The notes beneath the pieces are model-generated. The model did not search any database. It worked only from the letters and a program-made list of their open reading frames with translations, and was not told the origin of the DNA. A program made the translations under genes and the position numbers. A DNA stretch of 64,000 nucleotides from Heterobilharzia americana (lineage: Eukaryota > Platyhelminthes > Trematoda > Strigeidida > Schistosomatidae). The stretch lies in NCBI GenBank assembly GCA_944470555.2, contig OX104127.1, forward strand, positions 95,070,708-95,134,707, written 5' to 3'. Below are positions 10,491 through 22,740 of the stretch, in pieces; the stretch's first letter is position 1; every line of letters begins with the position of its first letter.

Positions 10491-11062
10491 ACTTCTTATT
10501 TTACTTCAATCGCCAAGGGTTTTTGTTGTGGTTTCGAAGTCTAATGGTTATATATTTATATATATTCCAGAACGAATATAATACGCGCTTAGCTGACAGC
10601 TAACTTGGTACGCAAGAAGCACTGACTGCAACCCCAGGACGAATAGAGAGAAGACCGAAGCTGGCAGATAGGAGAGTGTATTACTCCGAGAATATAATAA
10701 TGAATCAATCCAAAACACGTGAATAAGTATACACATGAAAGATAACCTTGTCCTCAATTTGAAGCATTTGCATAGTAAGAGTAAAGGTTAACCAATTAAC
10801 GATTTACATTATAATGGGGCAGAAAATATACTATTAGTCATACAGTAAAAATGGTGTGGGAATGACACGTTAAGATGTTCGGATCAATAACAATGTTTTA
10901 TACAAAACTGGGGCATCACCACAGTTTTGCCCATCTATGTAAGTTCACGATGCGTTACTGTCGCTTGATCATACTGACACTGATTACTAAGTCAGGGCTT
11001 CTCATCCCAATCAAAATTTGACTGAATAAGAGAGGTGAAGCATTATGTTGATTACCCTGTTT
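10491..11062. other. No recognised feature
   Basis: Spacer between the two family 2 SINEs; only short chance ORFs. Confidence 0.4.
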
Positions 11063-11230
11063 TTAGTCCGGTCTCTTAGCTCAGTTGGTAGACTACCAGG
11101 CCGGAAACCCGGTGGTCGCTGGTTCGAATACGGTTGCGGTACAAATTTCCGATCCACTTTCAGTCATCACTCAGTATCAATACTAGTCTGCAAAACCACA
11201 GCTATCTCATATAGCCAAAATGATAATATT
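11063..11230 (+). mobile_element. tRNA-derived SINE (family 2), plus copy
   Basis: A box TAGCTCAGTTGG at 11077-11088 and B box GGTTCGAATACG starting at 11121, spaced as in a pol III type 2 promoter. A non-tRNA body follows with CACTTTCAGTCATCACTCAG and ending near CCAAAATGAT. Body-only homology recurs at 21.42 kb (TTTCAGTCATCACCCAGTAT ... ATCAAAATGAT) and the head is shared with the minus copy at 10.4 kb. Not a functional tRNA: the stem pairing is incomplete and the body is dispersed. Confidence 0.65.
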
Positions 11231-13063
11231 AGTAGAATTACTAAGGTTTCTTCCATATACGTTTAAGGTATACCGATTTTTCTCGATATGAAACGCAAGT
11301 AGCACCGGTTGCTGCAGTTCAGCTTCAGCTGTCACACGTGTAGGTTCTAGTAAAAAGTTGAAATGATGCCTATAAATTTAAGTTGTTCACAACTGTCATG
11401 TCCTATTTTCGGTCCTCCAAGGGGTTACTTGTATCCTAGCACATACTAGTTTCGTTCTGGGAAATGAACCGACTATTTCTGATTACATCTTTCGTGCATC
11501 GAATATGAGGGTGGAGCTGTCCGGTTCTTTTTGTTAACCTTTTATTCTCACTTAGATTATTGAGTTAATCATCTTTTCTTCCGAAGTTGTTTTCGCTACT
11601 TCTTTCTGAACGGTATTAATGCGATTGTATTCTTCGTTCATAGTTATTGCATCTCAATCACTCCAGCAATTTCTTGTACAGATGGACAGGTCCTACTTCG
11701 CTATGGATAACGATGTAAGACAGAAGTCATATTTAGTGGCAAGGTTCTTTTGCATCTGGGTTTGGGAAAGCATAGTACACTTCAGAAGTTGGTACTGCAG
11801 GATGCGAATGAGAACTGTTTTCCATTGACTTCGGTAATTGTCAGGGGACTGAATAATGTACAAATACAAGCTATCAAACAATAAACAGTGTTCACCTCCC
11901 ATTAAGGTCTTCTCATTCTCGTCTATTCTCAAATAATAGCCATTTGACAGAAAATGCAGTGAAACAACCACAAAAGTTCAAGATCGATTCACATCAGTCG
12001 GTTATGTATATCTTTCCATCAACCTTGTTATTTGGGTTGTCAAAATGAAATTCGATCAGTCGATCAGTAGAAACAAGTCAAATCTTGGGACAGAAAATAC
12101 AAATGAAAATGTCGGCAACAGCTAAAGCGCAGAGTTCTGAAGCCGAAGCTGAAAATTTAAATGAGCAAAAATCAAACCGACAGTTATAGTGTATCAGTAA
12201 ATAGATGAATATACGCGGAATGGCTGTTTGATCTTCAGCGTTTCACAATCAGTAAAGTTATGTTTCTCCTTAATTACTTGGTATAAACGAACATTTTAGT
12301 AGGTGGTTAAATAATGTTTATACCACTCATCTTTTATTCAGGGAAAAGTTTACATGATTTGTAAATTTGTGCATAGGATTGCAGGTTGTAGGTGCGTTAT
12401 AATTTATTATTTGAAAGTAGTAGGGCAAAGTACGGACCAATTAAAACTAGTACGCGTCATTTGCATTTGTTATGTTTGGTTGTCGATGCCGTGACTACCG
12501 GACAGAATTCATACGAGTTGTAGCGGATATCACTGGAATCGGCTACATACAAACATTTCAAATAACTTTGTTATTTTCTTATCGACGGTCTAGAAAATAT
12601 TGAAATTAGGAAGAATGCAGATACCATTTCATCCATTATGTAGCAACCTTATATGATTCACTGAAGGGGATATGTTTCGAATGGCTTCTAGTGCCAAGTT
12701 TAAGGAAACATAAAAATGAAAAGCAAAGGTAACTGCTACGAATAAAATGTGTTGGCGCAGTAGGTATGAATGAATGAACTTCACTGGAATGTGAGTGTAA
12801 ATAAACAACAATTGGTTATTTGAATAAGGAAGGTGTGGTAAGTAATTCTTCATTTTTTACCCAATAAAACAAAAGAATATCAAACATGATTAATCAACAT
12901 TTAAGGACTGGCTAACACTAGAAAAATGACATACATGTTAATAAATTAGTGAACTTCAACGAAGTGTTACGGATTATGAAATGTCAAACGAAGAATGGGA
13001 CATTACAAATTGCATTTACATATCTCACAATAAAGACAAACAAAGAGTTACCGAATTTATAGT
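11231..13063. other. No recognised feature
   Basis: AT-rich DNA; the overlapping ORFs around 11.6-12.0 kb show no recognisable protein. Confidence 0.4.
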
Positions 13064-15171
13064 CATTTGGTGGCTATTTCGATGATAATTAATAAAATTA
13101 TCAACATCAAGTAGTCCAGATGTAGCAAGAGTAAACGCCTTCGTAATGGAACTTCAAACGAAATTCAGATAAAATGGAGTCCCCATTCACTACAATTCTG
13201 TACAGAAGGTACTTACCCTAAAGTTTATCAGACCTTGAATTTTATCGAGATTTGAAGATATCTTCATGAAGGGTGCAAGTAAGAGTTTAAAGATATCATC
13301 AAAATGTTTACAAAATGTCAGTCCACCTTCCCTTTTTCAGTTGAGATGGCGATAAGTGATCCAGTAACAATACGTAGAGTAACATCTTGTCGCTTCACAA
13401 CAGCAGATTGTGTAGACAATATCAAATACAAAGTTGTACAGATTGGCATTGGATGGCGAAACATTATCAACCTCATGAATATTCACTTCACACATCACGT
13501 CACAACATCTCAGTTACTGTTGTACACAATTATTTGACGACGATGAATTCGAGTCATCTCGATGTAGTTGAAGAACAGAGTCTGCACAACCTATTGATAA
13601 TAATTTCAGAGCATAACTAGACCACATGAGGTCGAAAACACAAAAGCAATGAGACGCGATCATTCCCCCAGTATATCCATTCAAATAAATCAATTCATAG
13701 ACGAATCTTTACTGAAACACTTTCCAAATGAGCAACGTATAATTGCTAGTGAGTTGACGAAGAACACCGTATGTTGTGTGCGCACTCTCAGCTATCAACA
13801 CTCGTATAATCTATCAGGATAGAAATATTCACAGCATACTGGCCTTGATCTTTATTGATGTCGTTTAACTGAGAAACTACATGCATGAAGTTGTTGCGTA
13901 GTCGTCGCCAACAGTCATTTCAAAAGAGGCTAGACAGTCACGTAATGGAGTTACGAGGTGATCAGTTTTATCGATGTGGGTGATTTCGTTCACCCTAGGG
14001 ATACAAGTGTACTCCACATTCAAAATATCCTAGTGAAGCTTAACGCAAACTACCTATGAAAGATTCATATTTGTTGCTCAACATCCAGCTGCCAGAAGTG
14101 AACTCTTTGCACTCAGAATTGTCAGCATATGAAGTGATAATCAAAAATATCCAACAAATAGGTGAACAAAGGGCAAGCAAACACGAATACTTACAACTCA
14201 TCACAGTATCCATTGCAAAGTAGAGAAGCAATGCAAAATATTTCTGATTTCCGTTCATAACTCGTTGATGTCTGAGTGTGGAGCTGTGCAAAATTGAAGT
14301 CAGTGTGTATGGTAGTTAGCTACTTCTCAACAGACACATTTCCACATGATGCTGGCTGCCATGTTATCCAATCATAACACACTGGGTCAGCTGATAGCAT
14401 ATTACTTGAGATATCTATCTGTCAGTTTCACTATAGTTACTACTCTAGTTTTGTTGAATGCCTAGCGATTGCATGAGGGAGGCTATGATTACGAATCGAT
14501 TTGATTGATTCTCATCATGTAATATCGAATATCTCTATTATGGATTAGTGTTGTGATTGACTGGTATGGTTCTGAAGGCAAATAACTGTGTGTGAATGTT
14601 TGTGGAAGCTCTGATTTATTCTTCGTCTATGAAAGATAACTGTTTGTTTGTGACTGATATTCAGATGCAACAGAGTCGGTTGAGAATGAGCGATGGAAGT
14701 GTTGAGCAAGGGGAATGACGGGATATGACAGTTAGTCAGATTATTAGTCAGTACTTGTGCTGTGGTACTTGTGATGTGGAAATTTGGATGGATATTGTAT
14801 GTTTGCATAGTTGTGAAGGCTACTTTGTGTGGATAGTCGAATTACTTCATTTTCTGACAAATCTAATTTTCTAACTGAATTGGAGGAGTCAGATTATTTG
14901 CTAGAGTTTACTTTGTGTTCTGTGAATTCACTGACTGGCTTAGTGGGTGAAGTGAGTGATTTATTTGACGTGTACCTGTAACTCAGGTGTTTGATTAGTG
15001 CCCTAGGTTGTTGGTTAGTGATGTAAACTTGATACGTGGTGATGGAGATTTGATTTGCAGGTGTAAAGTGAGACCGAATTCTTTTACTATTTTGAAGTGT
15101 ACAGAGGTTTTCTGAATTTGTTGGTAACCTGATTCGCTTAGTAGATATGATACAATTGTTTCCAAATGCAT
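13064..15171. repeat. Duplicated segment, long copy (A)
   Basis: 2108 bp that recur almost unchanged at 33789-35063. Homology starts at CATTTGGTGGCTATTTCG and ends at AATGCAT. Copy A carries 833 bp (13183-14015) that copy B lacks, with TCC at both edges of the indel. The right half (about 14540-15170) is strikingly G/T-rich on the plus strand, which explains the A/C-rich, stop-poor minus-strand ORFs there. No transposase or RT is visible. A diverged third copy of part of it lies near 39.4-39.9 kb. Confidence 0.85.
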
Positions 15172-15424
15172 CACACTAGAGTAACAAGTTAACCATCAGT
15201 TTGTAAATAAATTTGCGGAATTATTGTTCCAGTAACTGGAAGTAATTTTTCTTTACTAAAATGCAAGAGTACTTATCATTTATGTTGAACCTATCTTTTA
15301 AAAGATGTGTTAGTGTGCAATTCGTATTTCTGGCTGTTTAGGTAGCACTTTCATGAGATTCAAATATGTAATAGCTACAACGTAATTGTCATGGTGGGTG
15401 ATATTAGAGTGAGCTTCTTCAATG

Positions 15425-15665
15425 AAACTCCAAATTGTGAGAAGAAAACTTACCAGTATTCATAGGTTTAGTGTTGATATTCATAACGAACTGACACCAG
15501 CTAGAGAAGTGCTGGAAACCTGGGTAACTGAACAGCTGTTTCTCCTTTAGATAGTAGTCCTCAGTAGTGAGCAGCCACCGTGACGGCAAACGCGTAGCAA
15601 TTGAGCTATTGGGTCTGAATTTAGTGGCCCACATTTTCCTACTTCTGTCAGTTTGCCACATAGCA
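15425..15665 (-). mobile_element. tRNA-derived SINE with hammerhead remnant (minus copy)
   Basis: On the minus strand: leader TGACAGAAGTAGGA (complement of 15637-15650), an A-box-like TAGCTCAATTGC (complement of 15597-15608), a tRNA-like part whose B box is not recognisable, then a hammerhead-like core and a short body. The same leader precedes the SINEs at 41.5 and 57.4 kb, tying this copy to the family. Confidence 0.6.
15522..15575 (-). ncRNA. Degenerate hammerhead core in the SINE
   Basis: Minus strand: CTGAGGA (15564-15558), a decayed stem II, GAAAC (complement of 15538-15542), then AGCT and a GTT cleavage triplet. Stem II no longer pairs well, so activity is unlikely. Confidence 0.5.
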
Positions 15666-17159
15666 TGACCAACATCAAATGCTGTCAGTGATTACATATC
15701 ATTGAATCCGACTTCGTTCGTGAAGAAACTTGATTCTTCAGGAATTTACTAACTAGTCATGAAAAAAATACTCCCGAAGAACAGGTAGTATTCCATTCAG
15801 ATCATATGTATACTCAACATATACGTCTGCACAGAAATAATGTCTTTATTCCTTTCCCTTCACTATTCCTTCTACTGTGAAATTAATAGGTTTCTGCAAA
15901 AACTTCACTTCGAAATGAATCAGAATGTGCAAACTGTTCAATTGTTGTCAACAGAGAATGCTTTATTGCTTAAAAAATCACGCTTTATCTTACCTCAGTA
16001 CTTCTATTCTTTTGAATAAAATTAGGTATCATGCCATTTTTGACTTTCGATGATAGCCTGTTTGGTTATATTATTCACATAGAACATATTTATAAAGGAA
16101 TAAATATTTGTGATCCAAAAGTTTATTGAGAATTTATATTGTCTTTTGACCGACGACTTAACTCAGTCCAGTCTGAATAATATTTAACATATTAAATGTG
16201 CATAAATAACTTATTCGAAGCGAAAAGTGCTTCTTGTTTCTGATTCACTTTGTCTTAGATTGCAATGGCATCCACAATCCCATAGCAATAATGTTAACAA
16301 ACAGATGGAAGCGTTTACAAGTATTATATGTATGAAGTGCCATTATTGCACTGTAAAATATCTAGTTCATTATGACGACTGAGGATCATCATGTTTTCTG
16401 AAAACGTCACTTACTTTGCATTAGGTTTCACATGTGTGACTCAATGGATTGAATAGGATACACTGTAGCGGATGTTTTCATTTATATTAGCAACTAGGAG
16501 AAAAGGTACTTTGCTGCACATGTAGTCCATATTTGTATTCCACTCATGTGGTTTCCATGCTTGTAATTTCCAGGCTTTCCAGACCTTTTGACTTGTAACT
16601 ATTTACATTCTTCTCAGCGTCAGTGGAACATATTCCGCAGGTGTAAACATTCTAAGTACTTTGATGAAGTTTAATCTCATCAGACAAAAGTGGTATAAAT
16701 CTGCACTCGTGTCGTGTGTTTGACTGGATAATGTTTCACGCACGCAATCACGGGAAAAATCTCATCGACGCTGTGCATAACTGCGGTGACTGATTTCTCT
16801 CTTTGAATCAGAGTGCCTGGTTACTCTGAATTCAAATCAATCCCTGTAGTGTACGTCACAACTGCAGGAATAAACAGTATTTCATTTCTCAATTTTTCAT
16901 GAGTCCGAAATGTTGGTTGCAGCAGTTGGCCGTATCGACTGACCGCCGCAGCCAATTGTTATTGTCAGATACAGGACGTAAGTCACCACCTATGAAGCAT
17001 CGTACACTGGCTCCTCTTCCTGTGTCTTTACCTGCACTACCAAGTGACTGCTAATTCGATACACTGAAAAAGAACTGCTAAATATTCATTAATTAATGAG
17101 GGTTATTTAGTAAACAATTAGCAGAATGGCTGTCAAGGATTCAGCATCATTCGACTTTC
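15666..17159. other. Mostly featureless; one hammerhead-like remnant at 16379-16408
   Basis: CTGAGGA at 16379-16385 is followed 14 bases later by GAAAAC then GTCACTTA, resembling the 3' end motif of PLE-B at 25.4 kb. Nothing else recognised. Confidence 0.3.
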
Positions 17160-17488
17160 TCAACAAGGTTTAGGGAAAATAGACTGTTTGGTTAACGTAA
17201 TAAGAAGATGGAAGTTATCAGAGATTTTTGATGTATTGGCGCAGTACATCTTGAACAATCTGATTATGCATTTACATGTCAAGGCATTTGATATAAAGGA
17301 TGAAAATATGGTGGGGTAACATAAATAAACTAAGGTAACACAAGATTTGGAAAATGTCAGGATAATAAGCCTACACAACTTTCTTGGCATGAGATAAAGA
17401 TTAAGGTAGATTTATGGTAAGGACAAATCTTTCTTGAATGCAGAAAGGGAGCTTGGACTTTTGTTTACCTAAAGCCTCAATTGAACCT
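17160..17488 (-). mobile_element. PLE-A 3' end (last codons plus pseudo-LTR)
   Basis: On the minus strand 17488-17415 reads SIEALGKQKSKLPFCIQERF then VLTINLP and a stop. It is the counterpart of IEALAIRKFKPLLCIQKQF...LTLNLPW at 62.4 kb. Below it the family's pLTR block follows (CATAATCAGATTGTTCAAGA, GCGCCAATACATC). Strongly 5' truncated. Confidence 0.7.
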
Positions 17489-17490
17489 AA

Positions 17491-17620
17491 GTGTATGGTC
17501 TTGATGGCTCCTATACAATGGTCTAGAGGCCGTTTTAGGTTCGATTCCATGACCTGTTTATATAATGCATTTACCTATAGAGGGTAACATCTGTCTACCT
17601 CCTGTATTTATCGAATCATT
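17491..17620 (+). mobile_element. Possible tRNA-like SINE (family 3)
   Basis: Perfect B box GGTTCGATTCC at 17538-17548, with an A-box-like TGGTCTTGATGG at 17496-17507, 42 bp upstream. It abuts the PLE-A fragment. No second copy in the window, so this is a tentative call. Confidence 0.4.
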
Positions 17621-19911
17621 TGAATGTAATTGTTTTTTTCCCGCTATTTAGGGATTTGCTATACCAACCTTGAATTCATAGTTGGATTATTCCTCCCAAT
17701 ATATGTATCACTGCACACACATGCAAATTGATAAATTAGTAATCTTTATCTTATCTTAATGCCAAAGTAGGTTTGAAAATGTATTATCCTTCCTTATTGT
17801 CCTGACAATTTTCAAATCTTATATTATCTCAATTTATTTATGTTGCTTCCTAATATGACGTCATGCAAATTCATTAAAGGAACTAATTGTTTCAAAGGTA
17901 GACTATACTGCGAATTTGAATTACCAAGTACATGTGTACCAACTGTATTCAATCCGTAAACTAATTCTTAATGTTTCAAGATGCATTGTAACGCGAACAG
18001 ATGACAAAGATATCATCACAATATTTGATGAAAAAGAAGCTGTGAGAATTATGCTGATCAGTGATCACTTTAAAATTGGATGGCTCGAATTCAAATACTA
18101 TTAGGAATGACGACTAGATAAATATATTGTCTAGAACCATACACACATTTGAAAGTCCATCAAATTAGTTGACAACGGTATTAGAGGTTCGGATGTTGAC
18201 ACTAGTCACTGAAGAGTTACCAAAGATGAAGTCGAGAGTAATGTGAGGAAGAAAGAAGAAGACTTCATCGTTTTGTAGTTTACGAACCTTAGATTGTATG
18301 AAGTACACAATCAAGAATGGGATGGAGGGTGAGTAATCATCTTAGAAACACAAATGTAAGCTTTGATTCAATAAATATCATTAAATTTGTCTGTGACGAG
18401 GATATGCTTGATTGTAACGACGAACATTACATTACATAGAGTGGTGAATTTACGGGATCTGCTGGTACATTAGTGTTATTTTTGTAGTGTTTAATAGTTA
18501 TCTCCCTTTTTTTTAAAGATTTTTAATATTTCTCCGCAGACTGATGCTCGGTCAACGCATCCGGCATGTGTATCAGCTGATAGTAGACCCTGCTAAATCT
18601 TCTTTATTGTGCATTACCACAGAGTGCGTGACGGCTTTCAGGTTATCGCAGACTTCCTTGACTGATATCTGTCGAACTTTCGAGAGGTGAAACAGTTTTG
18701 GAAGCTGTTTACGCTTTTCAGCTAAATAGCGTGACTTATAAACCTGTGAGAACGAAGGTGATAGTCTTATAATTTGAGTAGTGACAGTTTCTGCACAAAA
18801 GCTGCATTCAGTATCGCGGTTGAGAGTCAAAGAGCTTTCACCTCCACTAAGTACATAGTCACTAATGTCAAAATATTTCTAATATTGCAGTGGAAGATAG
18901 AGAATTCACAAACACAACCATAAACGCATATATTACTTGCGGATATTTCTATTCCATTAAAAACAGAACTGGATGAAAGTTCACATTAGAAATTTATTTT
19001 CAGATATGAAAAGAATCAAAGTAGTCTCAGTTAATACGCATATGAAATGTAATCAAGCAAATAATGAATGTTTCATAATGACAAGCTACCAGTGGACATT
19101 TCTCCAATAACAGCATAATTTATGCATGCAAAAGCAAATCCAGTTAGCGTGCATTGCCTGTTACCGAAGCTATCAGAAAAACGCACAAATTCCAGTGAAA
19201 ACGAGGGAGAACAGTACAACATTGGTTTGGAGTACAAATTTTGACATTCCATTGCATAGTTCTGTTGCACAACAAGATGTCCCCTCCTCATGTGGGGATT
19301 TACTGCAGGAGTTATTGCAGTATTTGTTAATATATCCGGGACCCCTAACAATCTGGAAATGAAATCCAGTAATGTTAAACTGTATATTTTCATTGAAATA
19401 AGGAGTCTGATATCAGAAAATGTCACCTCTTTCATACACTAGAGTTTGAAAAAGAACTGAAATGTAATACTCCACCTTATATTTAACTGATGCATGTTTT
19501 GAACGACAAAATGCTTATCTGAGCATAGGAAACTCGTGATTCCATCAAATGTATTTCCAACTATTTTTTTTTCGTGGATTTACCTGTAGAACTGGATGGT
19601 TAGGAATTCGGACTGATGGAATTTGTTTTAATGGTATTCTTATGTTTGTTGTAGGGTGTTTTCGTCTACGACGTTTTGCATTTTCAATGCATATACATTT
19701 ATAACTACTGTACCTGTAAACTACATTTATCAACCTGTTGATGTGCAAATAATTAAACATAAGACGCGTAAAACAGAGGCATTTAAGTTTTGAAATCAGT
19801 GGAGACCAAATGTTTCATCGATGTCAGTTATCAAACTCTTTATGCATATATTGGTGTGCAAAAAACCGTTGTCAAAGCATGATGAAATTCATAGCAATAG
19901 CTTAATAGTAT
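17621..19911. other. No recognised element; weak ORFs only
   Basis: Includes an 85-codon minus ORF (18830-18573; LAEKRKQLPKLFHLSKVRQI looks exon-like) and a 120-codon minus ORF (19435-19073). ORFs of about 120 codons are expected by chance at this base composition. No function proposed. Confidence 0.3.
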
Positions 19912-20140
19912 ATTTGTTTATTTGATAGAAGACACAGTGATACAATATTATTTACTTGACGTTTCAAACATAAATTATTGCGCATAATCTCATCAGTGTA
20001 TTCACACAGCATTCTACATCTCACTTTTATTGTCATATCACCTCATATTCTACATTTCCAGTGGTTGTTAAAGTATCCACATCTCCAGTATACATGTTTC
20101 ATCGTTCTCACTATATGTGTTATGTGTTAATTTAATATAC
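19912..20140 (-). mobile_element. PLE-B 3' end (minus copy)
   Basis: Reverse complement of 25293-25496 at very high identity, except for 27 extra bases (20062-20088). Those bases align with sequence in the third, diverged copy at 50.7 kb, so the 25 kb copy has probably lost them by recombination between CTGGAGATGT and CTGGAAATGT. Only the last about 230 bp of the family is present. Confidence 0.8.
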
Positions 20141-20272
20141 AATGAATCAATAATCAATCCTTCTCTCTTTCTCTCTACTTCCAAATACATTGAAATATAT
20201 AATAAGAATTATAATCTTCCTGTTCGAGGGTTAGTCAGTAAACTTGAACGACATAGGCAGACAGAAGGTTGA

Positions 20273-20452
20273 TACACAAATCATCATGATTTCCATGCTC
20301 GCTTTGTTAAAGATGAAATTATTCTTATAAATATTCGTCTACGTATTTCAGTATCTGCGGAAAATGTCGAAGGAGCAATAACACTTTTCAGGAGTCTGTG
20401 TTCGAAGTTAGAATGTTTACAGGATCTTTGGAAAGTTAGTTACCATGTAGGA
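20273..20452 (+). pseudogene. Exon-like open segment, unknown protein
   Basis: Sixty codons open without a stop, with ordinary-looking protein sequence (FVKDEIILINIRLRISVSAE, then LFRSLCSKLECLQDLWK) and a donor-like AAA|GTTAGT at 20434/20435. I do not recognise the protein. It precedes a second such segment by about 70 bp on the same strand. It could be a decayed host exon or the N-terminal part of an old element; PLE-C lies 1.8 kb downstream. Confidence 0.3.
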
Positions 20453-20521
20453 TAAAAGTGAACAATTAAATGTAAACTTGAAAAGATAGTAAGCAGCAGA
20501 GATTATGAATTTTAAATTGAA

Positions 20522-20955
20522 ATGTTAGACAAAGCAAGATTAGCTGCTTTTAAGAAATCCAAAAACAGTAAAGCAGAAAAGTCCTGCAAACTGATGCAAA
20601 AAAATATTCCTCGAAGAGTAATCAGACTACAAATGAATTATCATCAAGCATTTATAGAATGAAGTGGGTAGCTTACCTCTTAGCTAAAACGAAAGTACTT
20701 AAAAAGCGACTAACCCTTAACGCAATAGAAATTATGGACAAGTCACATTGGTTCAAAAAGGTTGATGAACATAGCTAAACAGGATCATATGAAGAGATCG
20801 AAAAACTTTTCGGGACTATCATGAATAGGATTAGAAAATCTTCAGCTGATCTGATACGCCTACTGCAATCATCTCTGAATGAGTCTATATGGATAAATTT
20901 ACTGTATAAATCTAATAATCCTGGCAGAATTTACGATACCAACAAGGTTAGTTAA
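20522..20955 (+). pseudogene. Decayed coding segment, unknown protein
   Basis: Two frames in series on the plus strand. 20522-20661 is open with a basic sequence (KARLAAFKKSKNSKAEKSCK). From 20659 a second frame runs 98 codons with a single TAA at 20776-20778 and reads KVLKKRLTLNAIEIMDKSHW, SYEEIEKLFGTIMNRIRKSS and ADLIRLLQSSLNES. It ends at a good donor, AAG|GTTAGT (20946/20947). One indel would join the frames. Composition looks like a helical, charged soluble protein, but I recognise no family. The in-frame stop and shift argue for a pseudogene. Confidence 0.35.
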
Positions 20956-22740
20956 TCAAGTCATCCCATTAGACTAATAATTGACTTCAGGGCTACTCCA
21001 ACATATGGCGTCGGTATCATGTAGTATTAAGAACCGTTCAAATTCCAAAGTAGTCAACTCTCACTGGCAGGAAATAATATTTTATAACCTGAATATGGGA
21101 AAGGCTGAAAAGTAATCCTTTTCAACGTAGCAAACCTTTATGCGAAAGTACCAACCAATTGAAAGTGGATGCAGTTAGAAACCGATACTCAGAAATTACT
21201 CACAAAACTAAGGGATCATTTGATAAGATAATGTTAGCTTCAGTGTTGTAATTGACATCCACATTCTTTATTTTCAAGACAAAATATGTAGAAAAAAGGA
21301 AGTATTAAGAGTAGGCTAACAGTTATTCCATAATTTATCGAATCAATCCCATTTAAACAACTTATGCAACGCACTCACGAACACAAATCAAACTTGTCTG
21401 ACAAGAAGAGAATTTTCATCCTACTTTCAGTCATCACCCAGTATCGATATTAGTATGCCACACCACGAATACTTCAGGTAATCAAAATGATGTTTTCATT
21501 TTGCGATCATTTTGCTTATTTCTCCACTGCCTAACTTTCTTTTGTGATGCAACTTATATTGACTTTTGACCAGGAATAAATCTGGGATATTCTATTCTTT
21601 TCACTAAATATTCACCGATTTACAGCTAAGGGAATGATTTGGTCGAAAAAAGCATTTATCTTTGCTGCAGTCGTATGCATTATGCAAGTGTCTAACTGAA
21701 TGTACTGAAGGAAACTTGATTTATTCAAACCCTATTGTTAATAATCTTCAGAAATCTTGATACTGATTTATTTATCCACACTACTGATTTTTTTCAGTAA
21801 CTTAGTTTTCAATCTTTTCAGTTTTCCTAATATTTACCAGTGACGGGTGACCATATCAACTAATAAGACTTTCATCTCATCCGAAACTATTTATTTATAT
21901 ATTATCTGTCCATGCACTAAGGAAGTTTCGAAACTAGCGCCTGTCATTTAAAAGCTGATAAATCTGTCTGATGATAGGCTATCACCGTTCCAACGACGGC
22001 CAACCAATCATTCTAGTATAGAAAACTCGTAAAAAAGAATTTCAAACTATAATAAGTGCATTAGCTAGTAGTATGTCATTTACTAAATTAAAGTTTGAAG
22101 CAGAAATGTTTCATCGATTTGATGTCAGAAATTTTAATCTGCTTTTCTGCCAACATATATATTAGTTATTTAGTAATGATAATTACATCCAAAGATTGAC
22201 CTTGGTTGCAGTGAGATACTGCTATAGTGTACAGAAAGATTTAAAAATCCCTCACATACCTTAACCTTTTTCCAAGCAATCACTTTTCTTCGAAGTTTCA
22301 GAAAAAAGCATGTGAATCAAAGTGTAAGTATCAGGTTGTTTGAAGAGACAAGAGTAATTCGATTTAAATCTAATAGGCCTGGAAGTAGCTAAGACCATTG
22401 TAGTATATATAAACCTTGTAATTTGTAACTATTGTTGATATTGACGTTGTAAATACTGTTTCAGTTAAATTACTGCCTTTTTCCATGATGAAGGAACTGA
22501 GTGACCATTAAGTGCGGAATCTGTAAGTATTTGTGCAAACGTTCTCAAATATTGTAGTCCACGCACATGCATAACTCAGACTTTATCAAGCCACTGTAAA
22601 AATGTAAAAGATACATACCCATTGTTTAAACCTGTATTATGTGACCCAAATTATAATGGCTGAGATACAAGACGAACAATATTTATTGGAGAATATTACT
22701 TCGGGTGTAAATAAATGTCCAGTTCATCTTAAACATTAAT
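20956..22740. other. Spacer with a SINE body fragment
   Basis: 21416-21490 repeats the body of the family 2 SINE (TTTCAGTCATCACCCAGTAT). Between 21090 and 21240 two frames are partly open with charged residues and could continue the decayed segment upstream. The rest is featureless. Confidence 0.35.

Noticed and set aside
11063..11140. tRNA gene candidates (10.4, 11.07, 17.5, 41.1, 41.5, 57.4 kb)
   Set aside because: A and B boxes are present, but acceptor stems do not pair properly and the heads run into shared non-tRNA bodies, so these are tRNA-derived SINEs.
19073..19435. 120-codon minus-strand ORF
   Set aside because: Length is within chance expectation for this composition; no motif or homologue recognised.
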